The notes: generated by a model from the sequence alone, not told the origin. DNA of 64,000 nt from Streptomyces sp. MMG1121 (GCF_001280015.1 NZ_LGDV01000188.1:1-64000), one strand, 5' to 3'. Shown: positions 18,090 to 26,878, counted from the first letter of the stretch. Translations and numbers: made by a program.

Positions 18090-18526
18090 CCGGCCGTCCG
18101 CCTCTCGTCGTCGAGGAGCTGGGTACGCGTGCAGCCCGACGATACGGGCGGGTGGCCGGCGGCCCGGACGGTGGGTGGCGGACTCGGTTCCGACCGGGGA
18201 CGCCCTCCGCTTGGTGATCACTTCGTGAACACAAGGAGTCATGAGGGGCCTTGTGGCGGTCGGAGTCGGAATGTTTCAGGACGATTAACGAAGCGCCGAT
18301 TTCCGGCCATCCGCTCGTGTCCGGACGGCGGAACCCGCTCCGTTCCGGGGTCACGGTGTGCGAATTCCGTGACTTCACGCCACTGCTTCAACACGAAAGG
18401 TTACCGAAACCTATGCGTTCGATGTGAGTTTCGACGGTGGACTCGGCAGAGTGGCGCTCGCCGCTCCGGCGCCCAGACCCGGGCCCGGGCCGGCACCTCG
18501 TCTGTTCGAGCGGAAGGATGCACACA
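18090..18526. other. 437-base divergent intergenic region
   Basis: It separates the hydroxy-acid oxidase and the protease-inhibitor genes and must hold both promoters. AT-richer stretches at 18215-18245 and 18360-18425 are likely control regions; an AGGTT/AACCT inverted repeat lies near 18398-18412. No gene or clear promoter hexamers were identified. Confidence 0.5.
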
Positions 18527-18958
18527 ATGCGGAACACCGCGCGCTGGGCAGCGGCCCTCGGCCTCACGGCCGCCGCCGTTTGCGGACCCCTGACCGGGGC
18601 CGCCGTCGCTGCACCGGGCGCCGCCCCGTCGTCGCTCTACGCCCCTTCGGTGCTGGTTCTCACGATCGGCCACGGCAACGACGCGGCCACCGCCACTCCA
18701 GAGCGCGCCGTCACCCTCACCTGCGCCCCCACGGCCTCCGGCACCCACCCGGACGCGCCCCGGGCCTGCGCCGAACTGAACGCCACCGGTGGTGACTTCA
18801 GCGCGCTCAAGCCCGCCGAGGGCGTGTGGTGCAACAAGCTGTACAACCCGGTCGTCGTCACCGTCCAGGGCGTCTGGCAGGGCCAGCGCGTCTCCTACGA
18901 GCGGACCTTCGGCAACTCGTGCGTGAAGGACTCCGTGGGCGGTGTCTTCGCCTTCTAG
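18527..18958 (+). CDS. Streptomyces subtilisin inhibitor (SSI) family protease inhibitor
   Basis: The 143-residue secreted inhibitor has a signal peptide (cleavage near AAVA-A, ~28) and the SSI hallmark sequences [29 protein letters not shown] and [20 protein letters not shown], ending VFAF. Four cysteines (66, 81, 102, 132) match the two conserved disulfides. The reactive site reads CNK-LY, so P1 is Lys104 rather than the Met of classical SSI; Lys P1 members such as plasminostreptin inhibit trypsin-like proteases as well as subtilisin. ATG 18527 is chosen because GGAAGG lies 9 bases upstream; ATG 18518 touches that site. Confidence 0.95.
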   Translation: MRNTARWAAALGLTAAAVCGPLTGAAVAAPGAAPSSLYAPSVLVLTIGHGNDAATATPERAVTLTCAPTASGTHPDAPRACAELNATGGDFSALKPAEGVWCNKLYNPVVVTVQGVWQGQRVSYERTFGNSCVKDSVGGVFAF

Positions 18959-19097
18959 GACCGGGATCGCACGGGTTCCCGTACACGCCGGATCAGGTCC
19001 GTGACTGGGGAGTGCGGCCCCTGGAGTGGGGAACCAGCGATCTCGTGCCGGGGCCGGACGGGCGGAGTGGGGCCGCCCGCCGGCTTCCGGGCACACA

Positions 19098-19141
19098 GCC
19101 GCTCCCCGGGCAGGCCCGTGGGGGGCCTCCCGGGGAGCGGC
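19098..19141 (+). terminator. Strong hairpin downstream of the inhibitor gene
   Basis: A 13-bp perfect stem (19098-19110 with 19129-19141) contains an inner AGGCC/GGCCT stem. It lies about 140 bases beyond the inhibitor stop and before the ICMT-like pseudogene's 3' end, so it may serve both strands. Confidence 0.65.
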
Positions 19142-19246
19142 GAAAAAACACCGGTTTCAACTGGTGCCGTCGGTCCTGTGCCGGTGACGTCTCCCGGGTG
19201 GCAGGAAGCGGCGGGTACACAGAGCGACACGGCAGAGCGACCACGC

Positions 19247-19760
19247 TCAGGCGCCCCGCCAAGGAGTGCGCCGGGGGAGCCGGGGGAGCCGGGCGGGCAC
19301 CGCCCGGCGATGGCGTTCGTGGTGCGGCCCGAACCGGCGCACCCACTGCGGCTCCTCGTACCAGTGGACGAGGGCCAGGCTCAGCCTCCCGGGCACCGGC
19401 GGCACAGCCGAACCGCACCGGCCGGGCGAGCAGCGGGCCCCGCCCGGCGAGTACGGCGACGGCCGCGAGGCGGATCGGATGGCGCACGTCCGGTACGGGC
19501 CGCTCGCCACCAGCCGCTCGGGCGGCGCGACCGGCGCCGGGGTGCCAAGCCCCTCCGCGGCGAACCGGGCGAAGGCCGCCAGGATCACGGCGGCACCGGC
19601 GGCCGGGGGCAGCAGCCCGAGCGGCCGCAGCGGTGGCCACCACCGCCTCTTCCGCCGTCCGCCGTCCGCCGGTCAGCCACCACGGCACCGGTGCGGCCGC
19701 GCAGCCTACCGCCGGGACCAGGAACGCGGTGCAGCCGGACACCGCCGTCGCCTTGCGCAC
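19247..19760 (-). pseudogene. Isoprenylcysteine carboxyl methyltransferase (ICMT)-like pseudogene
   Basis: Fragments of one ICMT-family membrane methyltransferase occur in order but in two alternating frames. They are the N-terminus (VRKATAVSGCTAFLVPAVG, VPWWLTGGRRTAEE), then AAFARFAAEGLGTPAPVAPPERLVASGPYR in the second frame, VRHPIRLAAVAVLAGRGPLLARPV back in the first, and ALVHWYEEPQWVRRFG to the end in the second. At least three frameshifts are needed, so no full protein can be made. Intact relatives are about 160-200 residues, so the gene is otherwise near full length. Confidence 0.75.
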
Positions 19761-19777
19761 CCCTTCACGACGGCAGG

Positions 19778-19817
19778 CCGAGGGGCCGCCGTCTCCCTGC
19801 TGACGGCGGCCCCTCGG
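19778..19817 (-). terminator. Terminator hairpin of the efflux-pump gene
   Basis: A perfect 16-bp stem (19778-19793 CCGAGGGGCCGCCGTC with 19802-19817) encloses an 8-base loop. It starts 17 bases past the pump stop codon on the minus strand. Confidence 0.85.
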
Positions 19818-19833
19818 GTTCGGATTCCGGTGG

Positions 19834-21348
19834 TCACATGTGGACGACCGGAGCGGCCCCCGCGTCCTGCCGCGACACCCCGCGCCGGTAGAGCAGGAAG
19901 GCGATCAGCGCGCCCGCCGCGAAGAGTCCCGCGGACCACCAGAAGGCGGTCGTGTAGCTCTCGATGGTCGCCTGCGCCTGCACCAGTTTGCTGGTGGCGT
20001 CCCGCCCGGAGAGATAGTCCGTGGCGGCGCTCGCGGCGAGGGTGTTCAGCAGCGCCGTACCGATCGAACCACCCACCTGCTGCATGGCGTTGACGGCCGC
20101 CGAGGCCACGCCCGCGTCCTCCGCCGCGACCCCGCCGGTGGCCAGCTGCATGGCCGGCGGCATGACCATGCCGAGGCCCACGCCGATCACGATCAGCTGG
20201 GGCAGGACCGCGCTCGCGTAGTGCGCGCCGACGCCGATGCCGGTCAGCCAGGCCATGCCGGCCGTGGCTATGGCGAAGCCCAGCGGGATGACCGCCTTCG
20301 GGCCGATCCGGGGCAGCAGTACGGTCGTGCCGACCTGCGCGGTCACCATCAGCGCACCGACCATCGGCAGGAACGCCAGACCGGTCTTCGTGGGGCTGAA
20401 GCCGAGGTTGAGCTGGAGGTAGTAGGTCAGGAAGAGGAACACGCCGAACATGCCCGCGCCGGTGATCAGTACCGCGAGGTAGGAGGCCGCGCGGTCGCGG
20501 TCCAGCAGGATGCGCATGGGCAGCAGCGGGTGTGCGGCCCGGGTCTGCCACCAGGCGAAGGCCGTCAGCAGCAGCCCGCCCGCGATCAGGAAGCCCCAGG
20601 TCAGCGGCGAACCCCAGTGGTGGGTCTCGGCGTTGGAGAAGCCGTAGACCAGGGAGAACAGACCGGAGGCGACCAGGACCGTGCCCGGCACGTCGAGCTT
20701 GGCGTTCGCCGCGTCGCGGTGGTTGCTCAGCAGGATCCAGCCGCCCGCGAAGGCGACGACGGCGATGGCCACGTTCACGTACAGGGTCCAGCGCCAGTCG
20801 AGGGCGTCGGTCAGCACACCGCCGAGCAGCAGGCCCACCGCACCGCCGGCGCCGGCGATCGCGCCGTACACGCTGAAGGCGCGCGCCCGCTCCCGGGCGT
20901 CCGTGAACGTGGTGTTGAGCAGGGACAGCGCGGCCGGCGCGAGCAGTGCGCCGAAGGCACCCTGGAGGGCGCGGGCGACGACCAGCATGGTGAAGCCGTT
21001 CGCCGCGCCGCCGAGGGCGGAGGCCGCGGCGAAGCCGACGACGCCCACCAGGAAGGCGGGTTTGCGGCCGAAGAGGTCGGCGATGCGTCCGCCGAGCAGC
21101 AGCAGGGAGGCGAAGGCCAGCGCGTACGCCGTCACGATCCACTGCCGGCTGCCGTCGGAGAAGCCGAGGGCGGTCTGGGCGGACGGCAGCGCGATGTTCA
21201 CGATCGTGGCGTCGAGGACGACCATCAGCTGGGCGACGGCGACGACCGCGAGGATCCACCACCGCTTCGGTGAGGCCGCGCTCCGTTCGATCGCGTCGAC
21301 GGCGACGGCTCCGGCTCGGGAGTCGTCGGCCAGGGTCTTCTGGGACAT
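19834..21348 (-). CDS. EmrB/QacA (DHA2)-type MFS drug efflux pump
   Basis: The 504-residue membrane protein has about 14 predicted membrane segments, typical of the DHA2 family of proton-driven multidrug exporters. It shows motif C and D1 elements (VVLDATIVNIALPSAQ near residue 45) and motif A LGGRIADLFGRKPAF between TM2 and TM3. It would export toxic compounds or a metabolite. ATG 21348 has GGAG six bases upstream; a longer frame to 21441 runs through the promoter. A strong promoter and two perfect inverted repeats lie upstream (21423-21484), and a hairpin follows. No TetR gene is adjacent; the divergent ArsR-like gene is the only nearby regulator. Confidence 0.9.
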   Translation of the reverse strand: MSQKTLADDSRAGAVAVDAIERSAASPKRWWILAVVAVAQLMVVLDATIVNIALPSAQTALGFSDGSRQWIVTAYALAFASLLLLGGRIADLFGRKPAFLVGVVGFAAASALGGAANGFTMLVVARALQGAFGALLAPAALSLLNTTFTDARERARAFSVYGAIAGAGGAVGLLLGGVLTDALDWRWTLYVNVAIAVVAFAGGWILLSNHRDAANAKLDVPGTVLVASGLFSLVYGFSNAETHHWGSPLTWGFLIAGGLLLTAFAWWQTRAAHPLLPMRILLDRDRAASYLAVLITGAGMFGVFLFLTYYLQLNLGFSPTKTGLAFLPMVGALMVTAQVGTTVLLPRIGPKAVIPLGFAIATAGMAWLTGIGVGAHYASAVLPQLIVIGVGLGMVMPPAMQLATGGVAAEDAGVASAAVNAMQQVGGSIGTALLNTLAASAATDYLSGRDATSKLVQAQATIESYTTAFWWSAGLFAAGALIAFLLYRRGVSRQDAGAAPVVHM

Positions 21349-21422
21349 GAACCACTCCAGGGAAGTCGTTCGGGTGCGGAAGCAGCGTGCAAGAGCAGCG
21401 TGCGGACGTAAGGCACACGTAA

Positions 21423-21437
21423 ACGAAACGGTTTCGT
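21423..21437 (-). promoter_or_regulatory. Operator 1 of the efflux pump (inverted repeat at transcription start)
   Basis: ACGAAACGGTTTCGT is a perfect 7-1-7 inverted repeat just downstream of the predicted start point. It shares the CGAAAC/GTTTCG half-site with operator 2. Confidence 0.65.
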
Positions 21438-21445
21438 ACACGTCG

Positions 21446-21474
21446 AGATTAGAGCACTTTCAGCGAAACGGCAA
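21446..21474 (-). promoter_or_regulatory. Promoter of the efflux pump
   Basis: Read on the minus strand, TTGCCG (21474-21469) and TAATCT (21451-21446) are separated by exactly 17 bases. The predicted start near 21439 leaves a ~90-base leader. Operator 2 covers the -35 box and operator 1 follows the start. Confidence 0.7.
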
Positions 21475-21484
21475 CGTTTCGCTG
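21461..21484 (-). promoter_or_regulatory. Operator 2 of the efflux pump (10-bp perfect inverted repeat)
   Basis: CAGCGAAACG (21461-21470) and CGTTTCGCTG (21475-21484) are perfect complements with a 4-base spacer, overlapping the -35 box. The form suits a TetR-family dimer. Confidence 0.7.
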
Positions 21485-21513
21485 GGCTTCCGGGTCGAGG
21501 CGGCGTGTATACG

Positions 21514-21543
21514 TTGACGTTCATATAACTGGTGAGGCATATT
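21514..21543 (+). promoter_or_regulatory. Candidate promoter of the ArsR-family gene
   Basis: TTGACG (21514-21519) is followed by GCATAT or CATATT at 17-18 bases. The predicted start would fall at or next to the ATG (21551), giving a leaderless or nearly leaderless message. GGTGAGG in the spacer could instead serve a TTG at 21542. Confidence 0.35.
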
Positions 21544-21550
21544 GAGGCCC

Positions 21551-21871
21551 ATGTCCGACGCAGCGCTCTGGTCCGCGCTGGCCGACCCCCACCGGCGGGC
21601 CATCGTGGCGCTCCTGCTGGAACGCCCCCGGCCCGTCGGGGAGATCGTCGAGGCCTGCGGGCTGAGCCAGCCGAGTACGTCCAAGCACCTGAAGGTGCTC
21701 CGGGAGGCGGGACTGGTCCGGGTCAGTCAGGATGCGCAGCGACGCGTCTACGCCCTCGACCCGGCCCCGATCGCCGCCCTGGACGCCTGGCTGGAGCCCT
21801 ACCGCAGGCTGTGGAACGGCAGCCTGGACGCCCTGGGCCGACGCCTCGACGAGGTGTCGGACGACAGCTGA
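21551..21871 (+). CDS. ArsR-family winged-helix regulator
   Basis: The 106-residue protein is an ArsR/SmtB-type winged helix: LWSALADPHRRAIVALLLERPRPVGEIVEACGLSQPSTSKHLKVLREAGLVRV (residues ~5-58) includes the recognition helix QPSTSKHLKVL. The metal-binding motif ELCVCDL is absent, so it is not a metal sensor; it belongs to the group paired with Aha1/SRPBCC proteins. It is followed 30 bases later by such a gene, so the pair is likely one operon and self-regulated. The divergent efflux pump could also be a target (inference). Confidence 0.88.
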   Translation: MSDAALWSALADPHRRAIVALLLERPRPVGEIVEACGLSQPSTSKHLKVLREAGLVRVSQDAQRRVYALDPAPIAALDAWLEPYRRLWNGSLDALGRRLDEVSDDS

Positions 21872-21901
21872 CACCCCCCACGATCGAAGGACTGGAACAC
21901 C

Positions 21902-22426
21902 ATGCCCGTCGAGCTCACCGGCACCTATCTGACCCTCGACGACGGCCGCCCCGCCGTCCGGTTCACCCGCACCTACGACCACCCGATCGACCGGGTCTGG
22001 CGGTTCGTCACCGACCCCGACGAACTGGAGCAGTGGTTCCCGTTCCGTGCCGAGATGGAGCTGCGTCCCGGCGGCACGGTCCGCTTCACCGGCCCGGACA
22101 CGCCCGAGTTCACCGGCCGGATGCTCGCCCTCGCCCCGCCCCGGCACCTGTCCTTCGAGTGGGGCGGCAGCGTGCTCCGCTTCGACCTGGAGGCCCTCGA
22201 CGACCAGCGCACCCGCTTCACCCTCACCGACGTCCTCTCCGAGGCGGACATCGCGGCCCGCAACGGCGCCGGCTGGGAGGTGTGTCTCGCCGCCCTCGAC
22301 GCCAAGGCGCGCGGCGAGCGCTTCGAGGACCCGCACGCCGGGGTGAACGCCCCCTGGAAGGAGTTCTACGCCGGCTACCTGGACGCCGGGGTGCCCTCCG
22401 GCGCCCCCGTGCAGGGCCTGGACTGA
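21902..22426 (+). CDS. SRPBCC (AHSA1-type) ligand-binding protein
   Basis: The 174-residue protein has the START-like/Aha1 fold: TRTYDHPIDRVWRFVTDPDELEQWFPF near the start, LRPGGTVRFTGPD, LSFEWGGSVLRFDLEAL and the C-terminal helix GAGWEVCLAALDAKARGERF. Such proteins bind hydrophobic small molecules; the ligand is unknown. ATG 21902 follows AAGGACTGGAACACC. It is co-transcribed with the ArsR-type regulator, the standard arrangement for this pair. Confidence 0.88.
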   Translation: MPVELTGTYLTLDDGRPAVRFTRTYDHPIDRVWRFVTDPDELEQWFPFRAEMELRPGGTVRFTGPDTPEFTGRMLALAPPRHLSFEWGGSVLRFDLEALDDQRTRFTLTDVLSEADIAARNGAGWEVCLAALDAKARGERFEDPHAGVNAPWKEFYAGYLDAGVPSGAPVQGLD

Positions 22427-22427
22427 C

Positions 22428-23085
22428 GCGCCACGCCGGTCAGCGCCGCGAACACCCGGGTCAGCCGCGGACAGCGCGCCGGGCCCGACCGGGACGGACA
22501 GCCGTGCGCCCCCATACCCGTCCGGGCGCACCGGGAACGCGGTGCTCGCGTCGGCCGCGTACCGGGCGCGGAACCCGCCCCGCGGGTCCGTGAGCACCGG
22601 CACCGGAAGGACACCGGGATCGCCCCGGTCCGGCAGGACGTGGTCGAGAGCGCGAGCGGACCGCCGACTCGCCCCCCGGACGCGGTGCGCGGCACGCTGG
22701 TGACACCGTCCGCGTCCTGCGCGCAGGAGAGCAGTTCCGTACCGCGCTCGAGGTGCCCGCCGCGGCGGGCCGGCCGTTCCTCGAGGATGCGCTCGCTCTC
22801 GTACTGCGGCGGACTCGCGACGCCGTACGGCACCTCCGCGGGCGGCTTCGGCCCGAGCCGCGCCTGCTGCGTGCCGTTCACGCGGATCAGCCGGCCGTGC
22901 GGGGGGAGTGCCGCGCCGAGCGCCGCTCGGACCGCGCCCGTGCGGTCCCCGGGCTCGGAGGTCCTCGGCCGGCAGGCGACCGCCTTGGCGTACGGCAGCC
23001 GGCCGACAGGCCACACCCCGTCCGCGCGGTTCGAGGGCGGCCGTCGGACCGACTCGGCGCGCCCGCGACCAGTACGTCGGTGTGC
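22428..23085 (-). pseudogene. FAD-dependent monooxygenase pseudogene, internally deleted and frameshifted
   Basis: On the minus strand, pieces of a class A flavin monooxygenase appear in order but in shifting frames: TDVLVAGA (FAD-binding strand, ~23060-23081), AKAVACRPRTSEPGDRTGAV, then RLIRVNGTQQARLGPKPPAE, PPQYESERILEER, ERGTELLSCAQDADGVTSV, and the C-terminal FRARYAADASTAFPVRPDGY with LTRVFAALTG (22431-22463). Intact relatives are ~500 residues, but only ~650 bases remain, so the middle (most of the FAD/substrate domain) has been lost. Confidence 0.7.
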
Positions 23086-23230
23086 CCCGTGCCGGGCTCC
23101 GCACCGCCCCGGTCCGCCTCCACGGGCGTCCTGGAAAACGCCCGCCGGCGACCCGGCGAGTTGCCCGGAGCGCGCCGGGGTGGATGAATCGGGACTGGAG
23201 AGCGTGGCGGCGGCGAGCACGGGAGGAGCC

Positions 23231-24055
23231 GTGAAGCGGTGGCGGCGCGGCCTGCACCGGGCATGGCAGTGGCTCCGCGTGGGAGCCCTGCTCGAGCACG
23301 GCCGCGAGCTGGAACTGCTGCACCGGGCCATGGGGTTCGCCACCCTCGCGCTGGTGACGCTGGCCCCGCTGCTGATCGTGGTCGCCGCCGCCGACCCCTT
23401 GGCCCGCGGCGGTTTCGCCGCCTGGCTCACCGACGGCATGGGCCTGTCCGGCGTGTCCGCCCGTGCGCTCACCGACGTCATCAGCCCGCCGCGCAACGTC
23501 GTCGGCACCACCAGCGTCTTCAGCCTCGTCCTGCTCGGCGTCTTCGGCGTGACCTTCGGCGGCAGCGTGCAGAACGCCTACGAACGCATCTGGGGCCTGT
23601 CCTCCGGCCCCTGGCACCGGGTGTGGCGGCAGGCGACCTGGCTGCTGGTGCTCACCGCCTACCTCTACCAGGAGGCGGTCACGAAGACCGCCCTGCCCAG
23701 CGGCCGGCGGATCGTGCTGTCCGCGGTGAGCGGCGTGCTGTTCTTCTGGTGGGGGCAGCGCTTCCTGCTGGGCGGCCAGGTCCGCTGGCGCGCGCTGCTG
23801 CCGGGCGCGGTGGCCACCATCCTCGGGCTGTCCGGACTGCGGGGCTTCTCGTACCTCGTCTTCACCCCGCTCATCGTCACCAACGCCCTGAGCTACGGTC
23901 CCGTCGGCACCGTCCTCGTGGTCGAGTCCTGGCTCATCGGAGTCGGCTTCGTCATCTACGGCGGTGCCCTGGTCGGCCGCTGGTTCTGCGAGCACCACTG
24001 GATGCCGGTCCACCACCACCATCACCACCTGCCGGAGTCCGAGGACGAGCCCTAG
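23231..24055 (+). CDS. YihY/BrkB family integral membrane protein
   Basis: The 274-residue protein has six predicted membrane segments, with the family signatures GSVQNAYERIWGLSSGPWHRVWRQATWLL and RWRALLPGAVATILGLSGLRG. The function of the family is unsettled (older RNase BN naming was wrong). The GTG at 23231 follows GGAGGAGCC. The C-terminus carries a natural run of six histidines (VHHHHHHLPESEDEP). The stop overlaps the stop of the convergent NHLP transporter gene in the shared bases CTAG (24052-24055). Confidence 0.85.
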   Translation: MKRWRRGLHRAWQWLRVGALLEHGRELELLHRAMGFATLALVTLAPLLIVVAAADPLARGGFAAWLTDGMGLSGVSARALTDVISPPRNVVGTTSVFSLVLLGVFGVTFGGSVQNAYERIWGLSSGPWHRVWRQATWLLVLTAYLYQEAVTKTALPSGRRIVLSAVSGVLFFWWGQRFLLGGQVRWRALLPGAVATILGLSGLRGFSYLVFTPLIVTNALSYGPVGTVLVVESWLIGVGFVIYGGALVGRWFCEHHWMPVHHHHHHLPESEDEP

Positions 24056-26877
24056 GCCAGCTGCCGGCGCACCAGCTCGTGCAGCCGCCCCCCGGTGTCG
24101 GCGAGCAGTTCCGTCGGCGAGCCCTGCTGGACGACCTTGCCGTCCTCCATCACGATCACCCGGTCGGCGTCCAGGACCGTGGACAGGCGGTGCGCGATGA
24201 CGATCCGGGTGGCGTTCAGCTTGCGGGTGCTGTCGATGACGATGCGCTGGGTGTCGTTGTCCAGGGCGCTGGTGGCCTCGTCGAAGAAGAGGATGCGCGG
24301 ACGCCGGATCAGGGCCTGGGCGATCATCAGGCGCTGCCGCTGACCGCCGGAGATCGCGCCGCTGCCGGCCACGATCGTGTGCAGCCCCATCGGCATCCGC
24401 TTGATGTCCTCCGCGAGCCCCGCCATCTCGGCCGCCGCCATCGCCTCCTCGGGCGTGTACGGCTCGGTGCCGCAGATGACGTCCAGGATGGAGCCCGTGA
24501 ACGGCTGGGCGTGCTGGAGCACGACGCCGCACTGGCGGCGCACCGCCGACTGGTCGAGCGCCCCCAGGTCCTGGCCGTCGTACAGGATGCTGCCCGACAC
24601 CGCCTTGTCGAAGCCGATGAGGAGGCGCAGCAGCGTGGACTTGCCGCAGCCGCTCGGGCCGACGACGGCGACGAACTCGCCCGGCCGGACGGCGAAGGAC
24701 ACGTCGTCGAGCACGAGCGGGCCGTCGTCGGCGTACCGGAAGGAGAGCCGGCGGGCCTCCAGCGCGCCGGACAGCCGTCCCGGCCGGGTGCTGGCCGAGC
24801 GCACCTCGGGCGTGGCGTCGAAGACCGGCTTGATCTCCTCGAACAGCGGCAGCGCCGCCACCGCCGACACGAAGGAGCCGGTCAGCTGGGTGACCGAGGT
24901 CAGCACCATCGTCACCGACGTGCTGAAGGTGAGGAAGTCCGCCGCCGACATCGAGCCCTTCGCCGGGCCCGCCAGCAGCATGAACATCAGCAGCGTGCAG
25001 ATCGGGAGATAGACCGCGCCCAGGACCGTCGTGAGGTTCTTGATCCGGCCGAGCTTCTGCTGCATCTCCCGGCTGCGCGCGAACTCCCCCGCCCAGGCGG
25101 CGTACGCGTAGTTCTCGGCCGCCGCCACCCGCAGCTTGGGCAGGCCGCGCAGGGTCTGGAAGGCCTGGTTGTTCAGCTTGTTGCCCAGCACCACCAGCCG
25201 CCGCTGCCAACGCACCTGCCACAGCCCGAGGCCCAGGAACACAGCCGCGATGACGACGAGCATGCCGAGCGCCGCCATCGCCATCGCCGGGCTGTACCAG
25301 AACAGCAGGCCCAGATTCATCGCGCCGACCGTCACCGACTGCGCGACCACCGGGCCGACTCCCGCCAGCAGCCGGCGGATCGCGCTGATGCCCATGGCGG
25401 CACTGGCCAGCTCACCGGTGGAGCGCTGGGTGAAGAACCGGGTCGGCAGGCGCAACAGCCGGTCCCAGACGGCCGGTTGGAGCGCCGCCTCGATCCGGCC
25501 CTCCAAGCGCAGGATGGACAGGTTCTCCAGCAGGGTGAACGCCGCCGCGACCACCCCGCTCACCATGACGGCCAGGCACACCTGGACGATCAGGCCCGAC
25601 TGCGCCTTCGGCACGTACTCGCCGAGCACCTTGCCGGTCGCGACCGGCACCAGCGCGCCGATCGCCACCGTCACCAGTCCGGCGAGGAGCAGATTCAGCA
25701 GATCGCCGCGCGTGCCCCGCAGGCTGAAGCGCAGCAGGCCCAGCGGCGAGAGCCCGTTGTCGGGCAGCGGCCGGTAGAACATCACCGCGCGCGGCTCGAA
25801 CTCCTCCGCGTTCGCCTTCTCGATCGGCGTCTCGCGTCCGGTGCCGGGATGGACGGCCACATAGCCGCCGCGCCGCCACAGCAGTGCGACCGGCGCCCCG
25901 GACAGCGCCCGGTGCCCGACCAGCGGGCCCACGTTCTCCCGCCACCAGCGCCCGTCGAGCCGTACGGCCCGGGTGCGCACCCGGGAGGCGAGCGCCACCC
26001 GTTCCACGGGATCGAGGCGTTCGCTCTCGGTGCCGCTCTGCGCGGGCTCGGCGAGACTGATCCCGGCCGCCTCGGCGACCAGCTTGCAGGCCGCGTACCC
26101 GGCATCCGCGTCGGCGGCCGTGGTCCGGCGGGCCGAGCGCTTGCCGATGGACGCGAGCAGTGTCCGGTCGGCCTGGGCGCGGACCTCCTCGCCGGCCTTG
26201 ATCCCGGCCGCCGCGCGGGTCTCGTGGGTGCGTTCCAGCTGCTCGATCCACCGGTCCAGCGCGGTCAGCAGCCGGTACTGCTGGTCCACCATGGACTGCC
26301 ACAGCGCCGGGTCCATCAGCAGGTCGGCGGCGGCCTCCGCGCCGTACAGCGAGCCGTACTGCACGCTGCCCGGCGGCACCTGCATCCAGAACACGTCGTC
26401 GTCCGTGGGCGTGGCCGCCCGGTCCTCGGCCATCGGCGCCTGGAACAGCACGGACAGACCACGGCCCACGCCGAGCGCGACCGCGTACTCCAGCGGGCTG
26501 GTGGCGGGCGGGACGTACTGCGGGTTGCCGTACTCGTCGTACGACCAGGTCTGGGTGTTCGCCGGCTGGTACAGCTCGCGCAGGCCGATCCGGTGCATCA
26601 CGCAGTCCCGCACCGGGCGGGCCACGAGGGTGTGCTGGGGGCCGGCGACCGGGCCGAGGAGCAGCGCGCCCGCCTCCAGCCGGCCCAGGTGGTGCCAGTG
26701 GCCCTGCTGGGCCGCGTCCACCGCGAACAGGTCCAGGGCCCCGGCCGCGACCAGCCACAGCACCTGCGGGCCCTGAAGGTCCACGCGGTTGAGGCCGGCG
26801 CAGTCCACGCGCGTGCCCAGCCCACCGAGCGCGCCGAGGACCAGGTCGCCGTCGTACCCCTCCTGAACAGTCGTCAT
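24052..26877 (-). CDS. NHLP-type bacteriocin export ABC transporter (permease/ATPase, non-peptidase subunit)
   Basis: The 941-residue protein has a ~250-residue N-terminal region resembling a cyclic-nucleotide-binding-like fold, then a ~130-residue linker region. Type-1 ABC exporter membrane segments (~395-680) follow, with a C-terminal ATPase (~705-941): Walker A GPSGCGKST, signature ISGGQRQRL, Walker B ILFFDEATSALD and H-loop IAHRLST. It lacks the C39 peptidase domain. Such proteins pair with the peptidase-type exporter in NHLP leader-peptide systems. Its ATG is 1 base beyond the stop of the peptidase transporter gene, so the two are translationally coupled and likely work together. Confidence 0.88.
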   Translation of the reverse strand: MTTVQEGYDGDLVLGALGGLGTRVDCAGLNRVDLQGPQVLWLVAAGALDLFAVDAAQQGHWHHLGRLEAGALLLGPVAGPQHTLVARPVRDCVMHRIGLRELYQPANTQTWSYDEYGNPQYVPPATSPLEYAVALGVGRGLSVLFQAPMAEDRAATPTDDDVFWMQVPPGSVQYGSLYGAEAAADLLMDPALWQSMVDQQYRLLTALDRWIEQLERTHETRAAAGIKAGEEVRAQADRTLLASIGKRSARRTTAADADAGYAACKLVAEAAGISLAEPAQSGTESERLDPVERVALASRVRTRAVRLDGRWWRENVGPLVGHRALSGAPVALLWRRGGYVAVHPGTGRETPIEKANAEEFEPRAVMFYRPLPDNGLSPLGLLRFSLRGTRGDLLNLLLAGLVTVAIGALVPVATGKVLGEYVPKAQSGLIVQVCLAVMVSGVVAAAFTLLENLSILRLEGRIEAALQPAVWDRLLRLPTRFFTQRSTGELASAAMGISAIRRLLAGVGPVVAQSVTVGAMNLGLLFWYSPAMAMAALGMLVVIAAVFLGLGLWQVRWQRRLVVLGNKLNNQAFQTLRGLPKLRVAAAENYAYAAWAGEFARSREMQQKLGRIKNLTTVLGAVYLPICTLLMFMLLAGPAKGSMSAADFLTFSTSVTMVLTSVTQLTGSFVSAVAALPLFEEIKPVFDATPEVRSASTRPGRLSGALEARRLSFRYADDGPLVLDDVSFAVRPGEFVAVVGPSGCGKSTLLRLLIGFDKAVSGSILYDGQDLGALDQSAVRRQCGVVLQHAQPFTGSILDVICGTEPYTPEEAMAAAEMAGLAEDIKRMPMGLHTIVAGSGAISGGQRQRLMIAQALIRRPRILFFDEATSALDNDTQRIVIDSTRKLNATRIVIAHRLSTVLDADRVIVMEDGKVVQQGSPTELLADTGGRLHELVRRQLA

Positions 26878-26878
26878 C

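Noticed and set aside
24000..24055. Run of six histidines at the end of the YihY protein, like an affinity tag
   Set aside because: Neighbouring codons and the continuous natural sequence (VHHHHHHLPESEDEP) show no vector features; it is a natural His-rich tail.
21521..25222. 1233-residue minus-strand frame
   Set aside because: It crosses several real genes on both strands. Only its short part within 22428-23085 carries homology, as part of a pseudogene.
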